From positions 62,001 to 126,000 of the forward strand of contig JAOTON010000469.1 in NCBI GenBank assembly GCA_034440635.1: 64,000 nt of DNA, written 5' to 3'. How positions within the stretch are numbered: position 1 is the first letter of the stretch; the number at the start of each line of letters is the position of its first letter. The translations under genes were made by a program, and so were the position numbers. The notes below the pieces were generated by a model. It was not told the DNA's origin. It made no database searches and saw nothing but the letters and a program-made list of their open reading frames with translations. Shown here one piece after another: positions 1 through 12,700 of the stretch. This stretch comes from Lepas anatifera. Taxonomy: Eukaryota; Arthropoda; Thecostraca; Lepadidae.

Positions 1-1107
1 TGTGTAATCACGATTCAAGGTAATGTGTGACTAAAAATATATATATATCGTATTCCCTTCTTTGGATCTTTCACCTGTGTGATAAGAACTTGCAGGGCAT
101 ACTTCTTCGAAATGGGTTGCTTTGCATCAAAAGATTGTACTTGAATTTTACTCAATAGCTCTTCTCAATGTTTTTTTCTATCTAAAGTCACTGATAAAGT
201 CATATTATACTACTCATGATGTTAAAATTCATACTCTATATTCCTCTCATTCCTCTATATCACAGCAGATCAAAAGGGCCTGGCTCGACCCATTTTATAT
301 TTATTGCATCACTTGAGGGAAACCAGAACATCTAGAAGATATCCGGCGGCATTAATGCTTCGGTTTCAGCTCAACGAGTCGAATGATATGCGACATGGCC
401 TTCTAAGGTCACGGGATGACCTAGTATTGACCGTGACCCTGAGCTGAGATCAATGACCTCGGGTCAGGTTCAAATAATGACCTGTCAAGGCCATATTTGA
501 TACTATTAAAAGTCCTGTGTGATGAAGCAAAAGGATGCTGTATCTTTTTGTTCGAAAATATAGATAAATGTATTTGATAATGGTGCACGTTGGTGACCTC
601 TGGTTGCCTCATTATTGACCTGACCTCAAAATTATGGTCAGCATGCCGGTTTTTTATTCCATGCGCTTTCGAATGATGTGCAGAAATGAAATCTAGCTTT
701 TCTAGCAGCCGAGTTGCACTCTGGTTTAGTCTACTACTTTTTAGAAGAGCAAAATTGGCTTTAAGGGTCAAATAATGACGTCATAAGTCAGTAACTTGAC
801 CTGAAATGTCGATTTTTTTTCAAAAGCTTAAAAATTGTTCAACTAGAAAATGTGCAAAGTTTTGTATCTTCGGTGTAATGAGGCTCACCAATATTTGCGA
901 AAAACTGAGAGGGACAGGTCCGATTGGACGCCTGGTCGGTACTGGGAAATGACTGGCAGAAAGCAAAATTTTCAATTGCCGATGGTCGAAGTTTTTTTGA
1001 AAGCTAGACCCATAACAAAACCACCAATAGCTCTCATTTTTCATGTAGAATCACATGTTAAGTGGCAACTGAGCATCGATAACATTGAGATTTATCATCC
1101 CCCCCTA
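1..1107. other. Intergenic, TGACCT/AGGTCA-rich repeat remnant
   Basis: No gene is supported. From about 340 to 820 the sequence is crowded with TGACC, TGACCT and AGGTCA hexamers in both orientations, the same composition as the transposon-derived blocks at 27.0-32.5 kb and 61.4-62.2 kb. It is probably a decayed member of that family. Short open frames here have no recognisable domain and look accidental. Confidence 0.5.
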
Positions 1108-1547
1108 ACCTTGGTCGAATTCTGGAATTTAGTGAAATCAGGCGTACTTTTAGTCAAAAATAATGAAACCACTCATGATTTCTCTGAAAAATGTACAATA
1201 AGCTCAATGTTTTGTTTTTGAAAATACTCCTCTAGAAAAAGAAATAAATATCAGCCTGTGGATGATGTCAAGATCTGGCAACCACTACCATACTTGAAAC
1301 GCTTTAAGGGCTTCGATTGGCTGATGCTCATCGTGACGTCAGCATATGTCGTCACACTAGAACCTCACAACAATGGCCGCCCGGCGACGGGCTGATGGGG
1401 GCTGGTGTCAGGTAAGTTTTAGCTTTTTTCTACGGAAATATCGAGTTCCAAGACAAATGAAATATGGAGCACCGGGTTTTCCGACTTGCTTTACAACTTG
1501 GCTATCTCAGTTAAAATCACGTTGTGAAGGTGCCTCATTCCCTTTAA
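1108..1547 (+). repeat. MITE family A, copy 1
   Basis: First of five copies in this window of an element of about 440 bp; the others are at 3922, 4366, 57405 and, inverted, 62935. The consensus ends are inverted repeats, TTAAAGGGAATGTGGCACC and its complement ending in CCCTTTAA. In this copy the left end is worn and the right end is intact at 1529-1547. The interior shares the track TCGATTGGCTGATGC, then a perfect CRE octamer TGACGTCA at 1334-1341. No protein is encoded. The TTAA at the ends suggests a piggyBac-like target, which is inference. Confidence 0.75.
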
Positions 1548-2367
1548 TAGGCTGTTGTAGTCAAGAAGAAAGCATGCCTCAGCCAGTCCCCGGATTCTGT
1601 GGTTATTTTTCTCACAACTTGATGTGAGCGAGCACAAAGGCCTAGAGCCAGTGCTGTTCACAGCTGCTCCCCTGATATGCTGGAGGCATTTCATAGCAGA
1701 TCAGCCAACAAGTTTTGCAATGAGTCCTGTGCCACATTTTCCAGTAAATCCATGTGTCAGTGCAAATTTTTGAAGCTTGTTCTCGTGAGATTTTTGCAAC
1801 CTATGCAATGTTTTGAGCAGGAATATTTTGAGTTTGCTGTTAATTTGGTTCCTCGAATCCTTTAAATTGTGATGGATAAAGCAACGGACGAGCACACTGC
1901 TACTGTATATTGATATGGACAGGCAAACTAGATCCATATTCGAACACCAAACTAATTCTGATGTAGGTATAGAATATTATCATTATGTTAAACGCACATA
2001 AGAGATGTCAGAATGAGATGTGTCTGGAGCCTATAATGACCGAAAATTGTGGTGTTCTGTAACATGGCATGCGTTTTGTTTCCAGCATAGAAAACCAGCA
2101 AAGTTAGCAAATAAATCAAGTTATCAGAGTCAAAGCCACCTATATTTTCCAAAACCGGGGTCACAATAAGTTTTTTGTCATGAATATCTCAGATAACATC
2201 CGTTGAATACCGATAACTTTTGATAACCGTCTTATTTATCGATAAGATCGTTGACTGACTGCGTCGCCGAATTGCCGCATTGCCACGTCAAGACTCGGAG
2301 ACCGTTGAGAGATGTTTTCACATTCCAAAACTTGTTCTGTCTCGTTGCAGATTCTCACACTGCAGCT
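1548..2367. other. Upstream region of DPH5
   Basis: No independent gene is seen. A pyrimidine-rich splice acceptor ending CTCGTTGCAG at 2341-2350 lies 17 nt before the DPH5 start codon, so the 5' untranslated region is probably split and a non-coding first exon lies upstream. I could not place that exon. Confidence 0.4.
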
Positions 2368-5300
2368 ATGTTCTACCTGATCGGGCTAGGGCTTGGCGAC
2401 GCCACCGACATCACGGTGAAGGGTCTGGAGATTGTGAAGCGCTGCGACGCTGTGTACCTGGAGGCCTACACGTCGATACTGACCTGCGGTGTGGAGAGGC
2501 TGGAGGAGGTCTATGGCCGCGCCATCACCGTCGCCGACCGCGAGACCGTGGAGCAGGGGCTGGACGCCGTCATAGAGGGCGCGGCAGAGCGCGAGGTGGC
2601 GCTGCTGGTAGTGGGTGACCCTCTGGCGGCCACCACCCACCAGGACCTGATGCTGCGTGCTAAACAGTGCGGCGTGCCGGTCCAGGTGGTACACAACGCC
2701 AGCATTATGACGGCTGTCGCCTGCTGTGGACTCCAGCTCTACAGCTTCGGCGAGACCGTTTCCATACCGTTCTGGACGGAGACGTGGCGGCCCACCAGCT
2801 TCCTGGAGAAGATCGATGCCAACCTGGAGCGGGGTCTGCACACACTCTGTCTGCTGGACATCAAGGTAGGCTGCGCGGCGCCCGGGGGACCCTGCAGCGG
2901 GACATGGGCTGTATTTACTGCCCAGATGCCGGATCTTGCCCGAGATACCTTTACAAATCATACCTGCCTGTCCCTGCCACAGCCATCTGCCTGTATGCCT
3001 GTTTTTGTGAGGGGAATTTCGTTGTTTGAATATTTCTGTATTTGGTTATCAAATTGGATTACATTTAAAGATTGTAATCCTCTTCTTCGGTTCATTTTCT
3101 TTAAAGTGGACCAGATTGGTCGTTATGAATGGACGGCGCTAGAGGTTGGTGTGTGGAAGGGTGACACTGCGACCAATTACCCCGAACTCATGACCCCAGT
3201 AGCTTTAATTGCAGTTTTAGACGTACGTTTTTCTCTCCGTGGGACACTTGTACAGATATTAAGCTCAAATTTTGAAATAGATCTAACGCTTTTTCAAAGC
3301 CGACTCCTGGGAAGGTACCCTCATTTTACCCAACATTAAGGTCAATAAATCGCCTTGTCAGGATTCCAAAAGGGACTATTTATGGACAACGTAAGTCTGG
3401 AAATATGGAAGCCTCATTTTGTATCACCTTCAGTCGCTTGGGATAAAACTAGAGCCTTTATCGTGCTATACCATGCCATGAAAATGATCTCCGACTTTTA
3501 GGCACCCTAAAGCCTCAAATCACCGTAACCTTTGAACCCATTGCTCCAAAATAAGCGTGTCCATGGTGGAATCTTCGTTTTCAAATTTACTTTACTTTAC
3601 TCAACTTTACTTACGTTTTCAAATTTCGCGTCAAACATGCCGCTGCATCATGGTGTCTGTAAATGAAGATTGAGATCTTGAAAAAGTAAGGCAGATTCCC
3701 CTAGTTTCCTGGCTGTTGTGATTACGTATATGTAGGCCTTATTGCTTTATTATTACTGTTTTCCTAGTCTCCTCGTCTTCTCCTATTTTAGTTTTTAAAC
3801 GTATTTTATTTTCGTTTATATTTGTATGTGGTTTTTATGCTTCGTTTTCTCTAGTGTGTTTCCCCTTTATTTCCCGATTTGTTTGTTTTGTTCTATCCAT
3901 TAGCCGCAGTCTGTTCTACCCTAAAGGGAATGTGGCACCTTGGTCGAATCCTGGAATCTAGTGAAATTAGGCGTACTTTTAGCCAGAAATAATGAAACCA
4001 TCTCATGATCTCTCTAAAAAATGGTGAATAAGCTCAATATTTTGTTTTTAAAAATATTCCTCTAGGAAAATAAATAAATATCTGCCTGTGGATGATGTCA
4101 TGATCTGGCAACCACTACCATACTTGAAATGCTTCAAGGGTTTCGATTGGCTGATGCTAATCGTGGCGTCAGCATATGTCGTCGCACCAACAGCTCACAA
4201 TAGTGGCCGCCCGGCGAGGGGTATATAAGGGGTAGCTGTCAGGGAGGTTTTAGCTTTTTTCTACGGAAATATCGAGTTCCAAGACAAATGATATATGGAG
4301 TACCGGGTTTTCCGACTTGCTTTACAACTTGGCTATCTCAGTTAAAATCACGTTATGAAGGTGCCAGAGAAATCATGGAAGCGTCCATGATTTCTCTGAA
4401 AAATGTACAATAAGCTCAATATTATGGTTTTTAAAATGCTCTTCTAGGGAAATAAATAAATATCTGCCTGTGGATGATGTCACGACCTGGCAACCATTAC
4501 CATATTCAATACGCTTCAAGGGCTTCGATTGGCTGATGCTCACCGTGACGTCAGCATATGTCGTCACACCAACAGCCATGACAACTGTGGCCTGCTGCTA
4601 AGGGTACATGAGGGGTACATTTTGGGTAGGTTTTAGTTTTTTTCTATGGAAATCTCGAGTCCAAGACAAATTATATATTGAGCATCGAGTTTTCCGACTT
4701 GCTTTACAACTTGGCTATCTCAGTTAAAATCACATTATGAAGGCGCCACATTCCCTTTAAGAGAAATCACGTTCGCTTTTTTACTTTGATGCTTTTTTGC
4801 ATCGAAAGGGTTTATTTTCTGCTGCTCCTGATTGTTTGATTTCTTCGTGCTTCTTTTTCGCTATTTCTTTTCCCTCACTTTCGTTCTGTCTCCTATTAAA
4901 GAAAAAACTAATGAGGAGAATGGTGATATAATATTCGCTTTTTTATCGTACTCAGTATCATGAGATGACATGCAGTGGTGGTAAATGAACATAGATACCA
5001 TTCTATGGAGTGTCACTCCCCCTCTTCGAAGCGTGACATCGTTTACGTGTCGACCCTGCCGTGCGTCTGCAGGTGAAGGAGCAGAGCGAAGAGAACCTGA
5101 TTCGCGGTAGGCGCGTGTTCGAGCCGCCGCGGTTCATGTCGACGGCAGTGGCGGCGCAGCAGCTGCTGGAGGCGGTGGCCGATCGGCCAGAGGGCGCTGC
5201 CGGTCTCGGCGCACACTCTGACGCCGTGGCTGTGGCGCGGGTGGGCGCTCCCGAGCAGCGGCTGTTGCGGGGCAGTCTGACACAGCTGGCCGCCGCTGAG

Positions 5301-5417
5301 CTGGGACCCCCGCTGCACTCGCTGGTGGTGGTAGGGCACACCCACCCGCTGGAGCAGGACTACCTCGGCCACATCCCGCAGGCTGGCGCGGAGCACACGG
5401 AGAAGGAGGCTGTATGA
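2368..5417 (+). CDS. DPH5: Diphthine methyl ester synthase (diphthamide biosynthesis methyltransferase)
   Basis: The product uses S-adenosylmethionine to methylate the modified histidine of elongation factor 2 during cytosolic diphthamide synthesis. Coding exon 1 is 2368-2865 (166 codons, donor AAG|GTAGGC). Exon 2 is 5073-5417 (acceptor TCTGCAG, stop TGA). Both junctions are phase 0, giving 280 aa, close to the roughly 285 aa of animal DPH5. Family signatures are plain: [20 protein letters not shown] at the N-terminus, [48 protein letters not shown] and [11 protein letters not shown] across the splice. Exon 2 carries [22 protein letters not shown] and [11 protein letters not shown]. Reading exon 1 past its donor would add an unrelated tail, so the splice is required. 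The 2.2-kb intron contains two MITE copies. Identification is by conserved motifs and is strong. Confidence 0.96.
2866..3921 (+). other. DPH5 intron, first part
   Basis: AT-rich intron sequence without a supported gene. A short run of TTTAC repeats lies near 3590-3615. Open frames that continue exon 1 into this stretch are read-through artefacts. Confidence 0.6.
3922..4365 (+). repeat. MITE family A, copy 2
   Basis: Left end TAAAGGGAATGTGGCACC is intact at 3922-3939. The interior matches the other copies, but the CRE is mutated to TGGCGTCA. The right end is cut off after GGTGCC at about 4365, where a second copy abuts it. The element lies inside the DPH5 intron in the sense direction. Confidence 0.75.
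4366..4760 (+). repeat. MITE family A, copy 3, joined to copy 2
   Basis: This copy lacks the first 70-80 bp of the element and starts near CCATGATTTCTCTG. It ends with an intact inverted terminus CCACATTCCCTTTAA at 4746-4760. It has a perfect TGACGTCA at 4546-4553. Head-to-tail placement against copy 2 suggests either insertion of one copy into the end of another or an unequal exchange. Confidence 0.7.
4761..5072 (+). other. DPH5 intron, last part
   Basis: T-rich intron sequence leading to the exon 2 acceptor at 5071-5072. Nothing else is recognised. Confidence 0.6.
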
Positions 5418-5627
5418 CAGTGAGCTGCGCTAAGGGTACTTGGTGCTGAGTCTGTGTGTATATGTTGAATCACGTGCTAACAGTCTCATGTGTGTCAAGG
5501 CATTCGTGTCACTTTTTCATTTTGTACCGTGATAGTCATGGTGCCAGCTGATATGTCTATTTTTGGTATTTACATTTGTTCGATTTACTACAATGTTCGC
5601 CCGCATGCATCACCCAAAAAAACACAA

Positions 5628-5633
5628 AATAAA
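5628..5633 (+). terminator. Probable DPH5 polyadenylation signal
   Basis: AATAAA lies 211 bp after the DPH5 stop codon, and it is the only canonical hexamer I noted in the several hundred bases downstream. It probably ends the DPH5 transcript. This is inferred from position only. Confidence 0.45.
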
Positions 5634-5769
5634 ATGATGCTTGCTCATTATGATATCCTAGGACCGTTGGGATTATTAGATCGCGTCAGCGGTCCTGGCG
5701 TGACTGTCCCCAAACCGCTTAATGAAATATATCCGAGTACATTTTGCTGTTGTTCACTGAACGTTCCAG

Positions 5770-5890
5770 ATACCACGCACTCTGCGTCACGACCTCGATT
5801 CTGTTCGAACTGCCCCACGACGAGGGCCGCGTGTACTGCGCGCTGACCTGTCTCCGCGCCGGAGTCGGCAGCACCAGCAGCACTCTGTAG
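5770..5890 (+). other. Exon-like segment of unknown identity
   Basis: After a possible acceptor (GTTCCAG at 5763-5769) a frame runs 40 codons to TAG at 5888. It has coding-like composition and includes ILFELPHDEGRVYCALTCL. DPH5 already ends at 5417 with a normal C-terminus, so this would be an alternative last exon or the end of an unrecognised gene. I do not recognise the family. It may also be chance. Confidence 0.2.
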
Positions 5891-5925
5891 CGGGTTTCTT
5901 TGCATTGCTAGGCATGGCCACGCGC

Positions 5926-6716
5926 CGCTGTGAGTCCAACGGGCGCTACGTGGCTCCCAGCGGGTCCTTTACATGGTTATGCACGGCATTACGCCGTTGT
6001 GTGAGTCCAACGGGCGCTGCATGGCTCCCAGCGGGTTCCTTACACGGTTAGGCACGGCATTACGCAGTTGTGTGAGTTCAACGGAGTCCAACGGGCGCTA
6101 TGTAGCTCCCAGCGGGTTCCTTACACGGTTAGGCACGGCAGTACGCAGTTGTGTGAGTTCAACGGAGTCCAACGGGCGCTATGTGGCTCCCAGCGGGTTC
6201 CTTACACGGTTAGGCACGGCAGTACGCAGTTGTGTGAGTTCAACGGAGTCCAACGGGCGCTATGTGGCTCCCAGCGGGTTCCTTACACGGTTAGGCACGG
6301 CAGTACGCAGTTGTGTGAGTTCAACGGAGTCCAACGGGCGCTACGTGGCTCCCAGCGGGTTCCTTACACGGTTAGGCACGGCAGTACGCAGTTGTGTGAG
6401 TTCAACGGAGTCCAACGGCCGCTATGTAGCTCCCAGCGGGTTCCTTACACGGTTAGGCACGGCAGTACGCAGTTGTGTGAGTTCAACGGAGTCCAACGGG
6501 CGCTACGTGGCTCCCAGCGGGTTCCTTACACGGTTAGGCACGGCAGTACGCAGTTGTGTGAGTTCAACGGAGTCCAACGGGCGCTATGTGGCTCCCAGCG
6601 GGTCCCTTACACGGTTAGACACGGCAGTACGCAGTTGTGTGAGTTCAACGGAGTCCAACGGGCGCTATGTAGCTCCCAGCGGGTTCCTTACGCGGTTAGA
6701 CACGGCGTTCAGCAGA
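5926..6716 (+). repeat. 81-bp minisatellite
   Basis: About ten tandem units. Between 6081 and 6690 the period is 81 bp, each unit containing CAACGGAGTCCAACGGGCGC and CCCAGCGGGTTCCTTACACG. The first two units are shorter, about 70 bp. Because 81 is divisible by three, long open frames persist in more than one frame. They are repeat artefacts rather than genes. Confidence 0.93.
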
Positions 6717-7335
6717 GTCGCGCTTGTAAAGATAATTTTGCTTGGGGTTACACAACAGCTGGCTGATTCAGCCAACAAAGATAGCAATTGTATCACAGTG
6801 ATAACTTGCCAGGCCCTAATGCAGAGGCGTCAAAACTGGCTCCGAGGCCTCAATTGGCTGCTGCGTCAGTCGTCTGTACTCAATGCGTTGTTGCTCTTCA
6901 GGTTTCTTCACAGTAATAGCCCAAATTTTGAACAGCGGTTTTGAAACTACGTTGTTTGGTAAATAACAGGTATGGTACCACAGTCAGTCTCCTGCAGGCA
7001 CACTGGTGATAGTGATGACACTGATGGGCCCGAAACCGCTGAAAATAAGTATACACTGTACTTATTTTAATCATGATACTACAAACGCCCCGATAAAAGC
7101 GCAAAACAGCAGGTCTAGAACCGTATAAAACTTTGAATTTCGAAACAGATCACTGCTATAAAGAACTAGTTGATGGAAAACATCGGAGGATACCCGCGAA
7201 ATAATGACAAGGAGGGCAATTTCAGCATTATTTTGTCTCCGAACTTGAAATTTGCTTTAATGTATCAATAAACATAGCAGAAATCCATCGGTGTCACTTC
7301 CGGTCCTAATCATAGCCTCTTTTAGTCGAAAACGG

Positions 7336-7340
<5 letters not shown>
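6717..7340. other. Intergenic, nothing recognised
   Basis: AT-rich sequence with no domain-bearing frame, RNA gene or terminal repeat that I can support. Confidence 0.5.

Positions 7341-7393
<53 letters not shown>
7341..7393. repeat. (TA)n microsatellite
   Basis: Uninterrupted alternating T and A over about 53 bp. Confidence 0.97.
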
Positions 7394-7395
<2 letters not shown>

Positions 7396-7794
7396 CAGCG
7401 GGAAGCGTCACCGACTCAAAACGCTCCAGTCTGGGGGTGTTTTTCCTCTAGTACTATTGGGCTTATCAACCACTTTTTGGCAGCATCGAGGCTAAATTCA
7501 TTATTTTCGATTAAAATGTGCGTAAGACCAATCCAGTCTGGAATTGCAACAATATACATTCCCCTTAAAAAAATAGTCCCATTAATGAACGGTGGTGAGA
7601 ATTGCGAACATTTTAGTCAGAAAATACACTGAGTCGGCGTTAATAAGCAATTGTGATGTGCATAGACCAACGCTCATTTTTTTGCATAGTTCACTCACTA
7701 GAAAAAACGAATGAGTACTGGTGCGGGGCATGTTTAATGCTTTCAGGTGCATTGTGGCTACCGCCCCTCGCAATTGGAATTGTAGCGCCGCCTA

Positions 7795-9470
7795 GTAAGT
7801 GCCTTGACTGCAGCGCCTCCTCAGAGGTGCGACTGCAGTGCCACCTCAGTAGAATATCGACATCAGTGTCGCCTCAGCAGAGGTGCGACTGCAGTGCCAC
7901 CTCAGTAGAATATCGACAGCAGTGTCCCCTCAGTAGAGGTGCGACTGCAGTGCCATCTCAGTAGAATATCGACAGCAGTGTCCCCTTAGTAGAGGTGCGA
8001 CTGCAGTGCCACCTCAGTAGAATATCGACAGCAGTGCCACCTCAGTAGAATATCGACAGCAGTGTCACCTCAGTAGAATATCGACAGCAGTGTCGCCTCG
8101 GCAGAGGCGCGACTGCAGTGCGACCTCAGTAGAATATCGACAGCAGTGTCGCCTCAGTAGAATATCGACAGCAGTGTCCCCTCACCAGAGGTGCGACTGC
8201 AGTGCCACCGCAGTAGAATATCGACAGCAGTGCCACCTCTGGAATATCGGCCGCAGTGTCCTCTCAGCAGGGGTGCGACTGCAGTGCCACCTGAGTAGAA
8301 TGTCGACAGCAGTGTCGCCTCAGCAGAGGCGCAACTGCAGTGCCACCTCAGTAGAATATCGACAGCAGTGTCGCCTTGGTAGAATATCGACAGTAGTGTC
8401 GCCTCAGTAGAGGTGCGACTGCAGTGCCACCTCAGTAGAATATCGACAGCAGTGTCGCCTCAGCAGAGGTGCGACTGCAGTGCCACCTCAGTAAAATATC
8501 GACAGCAGTGCCACCTCAGTAGAATATAGACAGCAGTGACCCCTCAGTAGATGTGCGACTGCAATGCCACCTCAGTAGAATATCGACAGCAGTGTCGCCT
8601 TGGTAGAATATCGACAGTAGTGTCGCCTCAGTAGAGGTGCGACTGCAGTGCCACCTCAGTAAAATATCGACAGCAGTGCCACCTCAGTAGAATATAGACA
8701 GCAGTGACCCCTCAGTAGATGTGCGACTGCAATGCCACCTCAGTAGAATATCGACAGCAGTGTCGCCTTGGTAGAATATCGACAGTAGTGTCGCCTCAGT
8801 AGAGGTGCGACTGCAGTGCCACCTCAGTAGAATATCGACATCAGTGTCGCCTCAGCAGAGATACGACTGCAGTGCCACCTCAGTAATATATCGACAGCAG
8901 TGCCACCTCAGTAGATGTGCGACTGCAATGCCACCTCAGTAGAATATCGACAGCAGTGTCGCCTCAGTAGAATATCGACAGCAGTGACCCCTCAGTAGAT
9001 GTGCGACTGCAATGCCACCTCAGTAGAATATCGACAGCAGTGTCGCCTCAGCAGAGGTGCGACTGCAGTGCCACCTCAGTAAAATATCGACAGCAGTGCC
9101 ACCTCAGTAGAATATCGACAGCAGTGACCCCTCAGTAGATGTGCGACTGCAGTGCCACCTCAGTGGAATATCGACATCAGTGTCGCCTCAGCAGAGATAC
9201 GACTGCAGTGCCACCTCAGTAGAATATCGACAGTAGTGTGCCATGTCGCCTCAGTAGATGTGCGACTGCAGTGCCACCTCAGTAGAATATCGACATCAGT
9301 GTCGCCACAGCAGAGGTGCGACTGCAGTGTCACCTCAGTAGAATATCGACAGCAGTGTCGCCTCAGCAGAGATACGACTGCAGTGTCACCTCAGTAGAAT
9401 ATCAACAGCAGTGTCCCCTCATTAGAGGTGCGATTGTAGAGTCGCATCAGCAGATATGCCACTGCAGCGC
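7795..9470 (+). repeat. Composite minisatellite of two modules
   Basis: About 1.7 kb built from two roughly 27-30 bp modules in irregular order. One contains GTGCGACTGCAGTGCCACC, the other GAATATCGACAGCAGTGTCG, and both end in CCTCAGTAGA-like sequence. Higher-order blocks recur, for example near 8380-8640 and 8630-8800. Many units carry CTGCAG. No coding function is seen. Confidence 0.93.
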
Positions 9471-9637
9471 CCCCTCCCCGCCCCCCAGCAAACCCGTAGT
9501 CCTAGTGCGGCGCTGGTGTAGCTAACCCCGCTGATGTGGAAGGTTGAGCTGGAGCTCCGCCGGTGTAGCTGACCCCGCTGATGTTGCGGCCAGCAGGAGC
9601 AGGCGGAGTAGAGACTCCTGCGCTCCTGATGGTGCAG

Positions 9638-9726
9638 ATGAAGCTGTTGAAGCGCCAGCGGCAGGTGGAGGCTGCGATCGGGCAATGGGAGCGGGCGGAG
9701 CGGCGCTGCCCGTGCAAACAACTGAG
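9638..9726 (+). other. Candidate orphan exon
   Basis: A segment flanked by GATGGTGCAG (acceptor) and CTGAG|GTCAGT (strong donor) reads 29 codons in a basic, helix-like frame beginning MKLLKRQRQVEAAIGQWERA. The surroundings (9480-9730) are GC-rich like other exons here. No adjoining exon could be linked and the family is not recognised. It could be an internal exon of a gene extending elsewhere, or a decayed copy. Confidence 0.25.
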
Positions 9727-12700
9727 GTCAGTGCTCTCGAAACTTCATCCGCGCTGTAGGTGAAAGTGGCGTCATAATCACACGATCTTGTATTTGATAT
9801 GTATCATCATCCCTTCGCGCGCTTCAGCGAGGATAAATGCTGTTGATGCAAAGCTTTGGTTGCCATCGAACTGTGGCATTATTGCTGGCTTTCTTTGCTT
9901 TCGTTTTTGGCTTTCCTTTGAATGCAGGCAAACCATGTCATTTTTAACTGAAACTTATATTTACCGGGATAAACAGTGAGAACTTTGAGTAATATATACT
10001 GATTATACTATGAGGAGATACAAATAGGCTTTATCATGGGTATGATGTATTAGCAGGTCCAATGATTGGAACATCAAATTTATATATTTTCGCAAATAAA
10101 TAGCACCCTTCTTTTGTAGGAGACATAAAAGATAAACATTTGAGCTGGCGCGGGAAGCTGTTCGGTGCTTTAACTCCGTGTGTAGTATGTTAGCATTTCT
10201 TGATATGAAATGCTGTAGTTGGGTCGCATAAGTAACGAAGAGTATTCCTGCTTACCTATTAAGTCTATTTTGGGGATAAAAACAGACCTGTGAGTGGGTG
10301 GAGACCATCGTTGATTCGTCGTCTCCATCTTTGTTCCCGTGCTGCTTTGTTTGATTTTTAGCATTATCACCACGTAAAGCTCAATTTACTAACCCATATA
10401 CTTTTTTATGTATTATGTTTCCTGGAACGGATTTTTATGTCAGGTTTTAAAGCTGACAATTATTTTACATACATCATAATAGAGTTTCTGATGATCATCA
10501 CTTACCGTTATGAAGGCTTACACGATCAAGATGGTTTGGTAAAATCGTAATTATTCTATAAAAATGTTTTTTTTTTTATATTTGACTGGAGAAGAAAGGA
10601 AAGCATGACGTTTTACTCTCATGCGTAGGATATTTCTTCATACTTGAGTCTTCCACCGGGACTTTGTGAACTGAATGTTCTTATTGATGTTTCGCATACT
10701 TACCACAGGAGCTCAATTGTATGTCCTTACAGATCTGTTCTAAAGTAAAGGAGGCATTCGGACATGTTACATGTCGGCTGCTCCCACCCTTGACTAAAAC
10801 TGAAATCACTGCTTTTATTGGAAGTGTCGGCATCTTAACGTTTCTCGCGTGTTTTTCGCTGTCATTAGGTTCTTCCCGCCATGACTGCTGACATTCTACA
10901 CCTGTACATTCCAGTGGGCTCTCGGCGTGATTGTTGGATTGTCGGATTAGACGGGGCTGAGTCCAGGTGGCGGCGGCCTGTGGCCCGGCGTCGGTAATAC
11001 CCGTCTCCACGGGAGAGGGGCCCGGCGCCGCCGCCGCGCGCTGGGGGCTGGCGCCGCCGCTGCCCGGCTGGTGTCTCACCGCAGACCGGCGCACCCAACC
11101 GCTGGCCACGTGTTGATATGTTAATGTTACAGTGTTAACACTTCTGGTCCGGTTCAGAGTCTGTGCCTCTGCTTTTGGTCGCGTTTGGCCGCACAGACAT
11201 TAATTTTGCTGGCTCAGGATACGATGTGACCTACTGGTTTGCATCTGCGCAACTAGATTTTGAAACCACAACTGAGCTGTAAATATTTCAGGGCTAAAAA
11301 CGTGTCACTGAAAGAGCACACGCACTTTGGTGGCTCGTCTGAATCGGAGATGAACAATGCACATGATTGTGTTGCTTTAGTGAACGCCATCTGAATGTCA
11401 AGTGACAATGCGTACGGTACGCGAAAGAGGGAAATGTTGACACTAAATCGAAGGAAGTGGCAATCTGACAGAGCTAAAGGCGTCTGGCTATACTGGTTGG
11501 TTAATTCAGATGCCCTAAAAAAATGCCTAACAGAACCAGATATATTTGTTTTAGCTTCAGGTCAGTTAGAAGGAACGCTCATATTATTTGGCGTTTTGTG
11601 TTATCGGCGTAAACGCGATATTGGCGTTTTTTTAGTCTGACCTTACCAAAGTTGGGACGAAGTAAGGAAACGATGGCGCGTAGATATAAAAATAACTCCC
11701 TTACATTTGACTCATTCAGTTGATTTCAGGATCCAGAGTTGATTCTCATTCAGATATCTGTCACTTAGTCTCTCTCAGCTCTGGTGCATATCATGTGTCT
11801 ACGTTTTGGACTTTCTTTTTTGGACGTGGTGAAATGCATGTCCTTACGTTTTTCATGTATTTTCCCCTCTATAGTGTTTATCGGGGACTTCCAACAAAGG
11901 TTTATGAAATAAATCACTTCTTGACCTTCACTCATTCAAAGTTCTGATCTTTAACTAAAACTGCTAATTACATGAGATTTGAGAGCAGGTGCCAATCAAA
12001 TGCACAAAACCAAACCTATGTTACCTTAAAGTCCTAAATTTAAAACGTTTCTTTAGGGCGATGTCTGGATTCAATCCTTTTTCCAATAATTACGACAATT
12101 ACGACTACCTCTATCGAAACGGTTTGCCCGAGCATTCAAGCCTTTTTTAATATGCACTGTTTAGCGTTACCTCCCCTGCGACGTCCCGCCTGTTTTACAC
12201 TTGCACTGTCTGCACCTTACTCCCACTAACGGCCGCCGCAGATGCTGCTTGCAGGGAGCGTCGCGTCGCGCGCGGCGGCCGGCTGTCGAGTGAGCGCCGC
12301 CGCGCCGGCCCGCTATCGACCGCTGACGTCACCAGCTATGCCGAAACGCTGACGTGGCAGGTGGTGGGCTGGTAATAGCCGCCTGCAGGCAGCAGCAGGG
12401 ACGGCCATCTACCGTGGAACGGGCCCCGGCGACGAGTACGGCCTCCCTGTCAGAGCGCCGCTGTAGAAATCTTCTGTTTTGGGGGCCGATTGTGTTGCAG
12501 AGGTGCAACGTCTGACGGAAGCCGGAACATATGTTTTAGGAAAGTTGCGGGTGGTTCTGTAGATGTGCGTCTCCCTGCTGTAGCTGCTGTGTGAGGAGAG
12601 GGAGGCCGGCTGTCCTGGACGTCCTCCGGCCGCGAGGAGGTGCCCTGTACGGTCGGTCTCAGTTTGCACCGCTCCGGACCCCGGCAGCCGGTCCCACTGA

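Noticed and set aside
2251..3339. A 362-codon frame through DPH5 exon 1 into the intron
   Set aside because: The donor at 2865 and the exact continuation of the DPH5 protein at 5073 show that the tail after LCLLDIK is intronic.
5973..6944. A 323-codon open frame with a 27-aa repeat
   Set aside because: The 81-bp minisatellite has a period divisible by three and is open in more than one frame; codon-level conservation is not evident.
10681..11109. A 142-codon minus-strand frame
   Set aside because: It begins at a non-ATG codon, has no recognisable domain, and lacks supporting splice signals.
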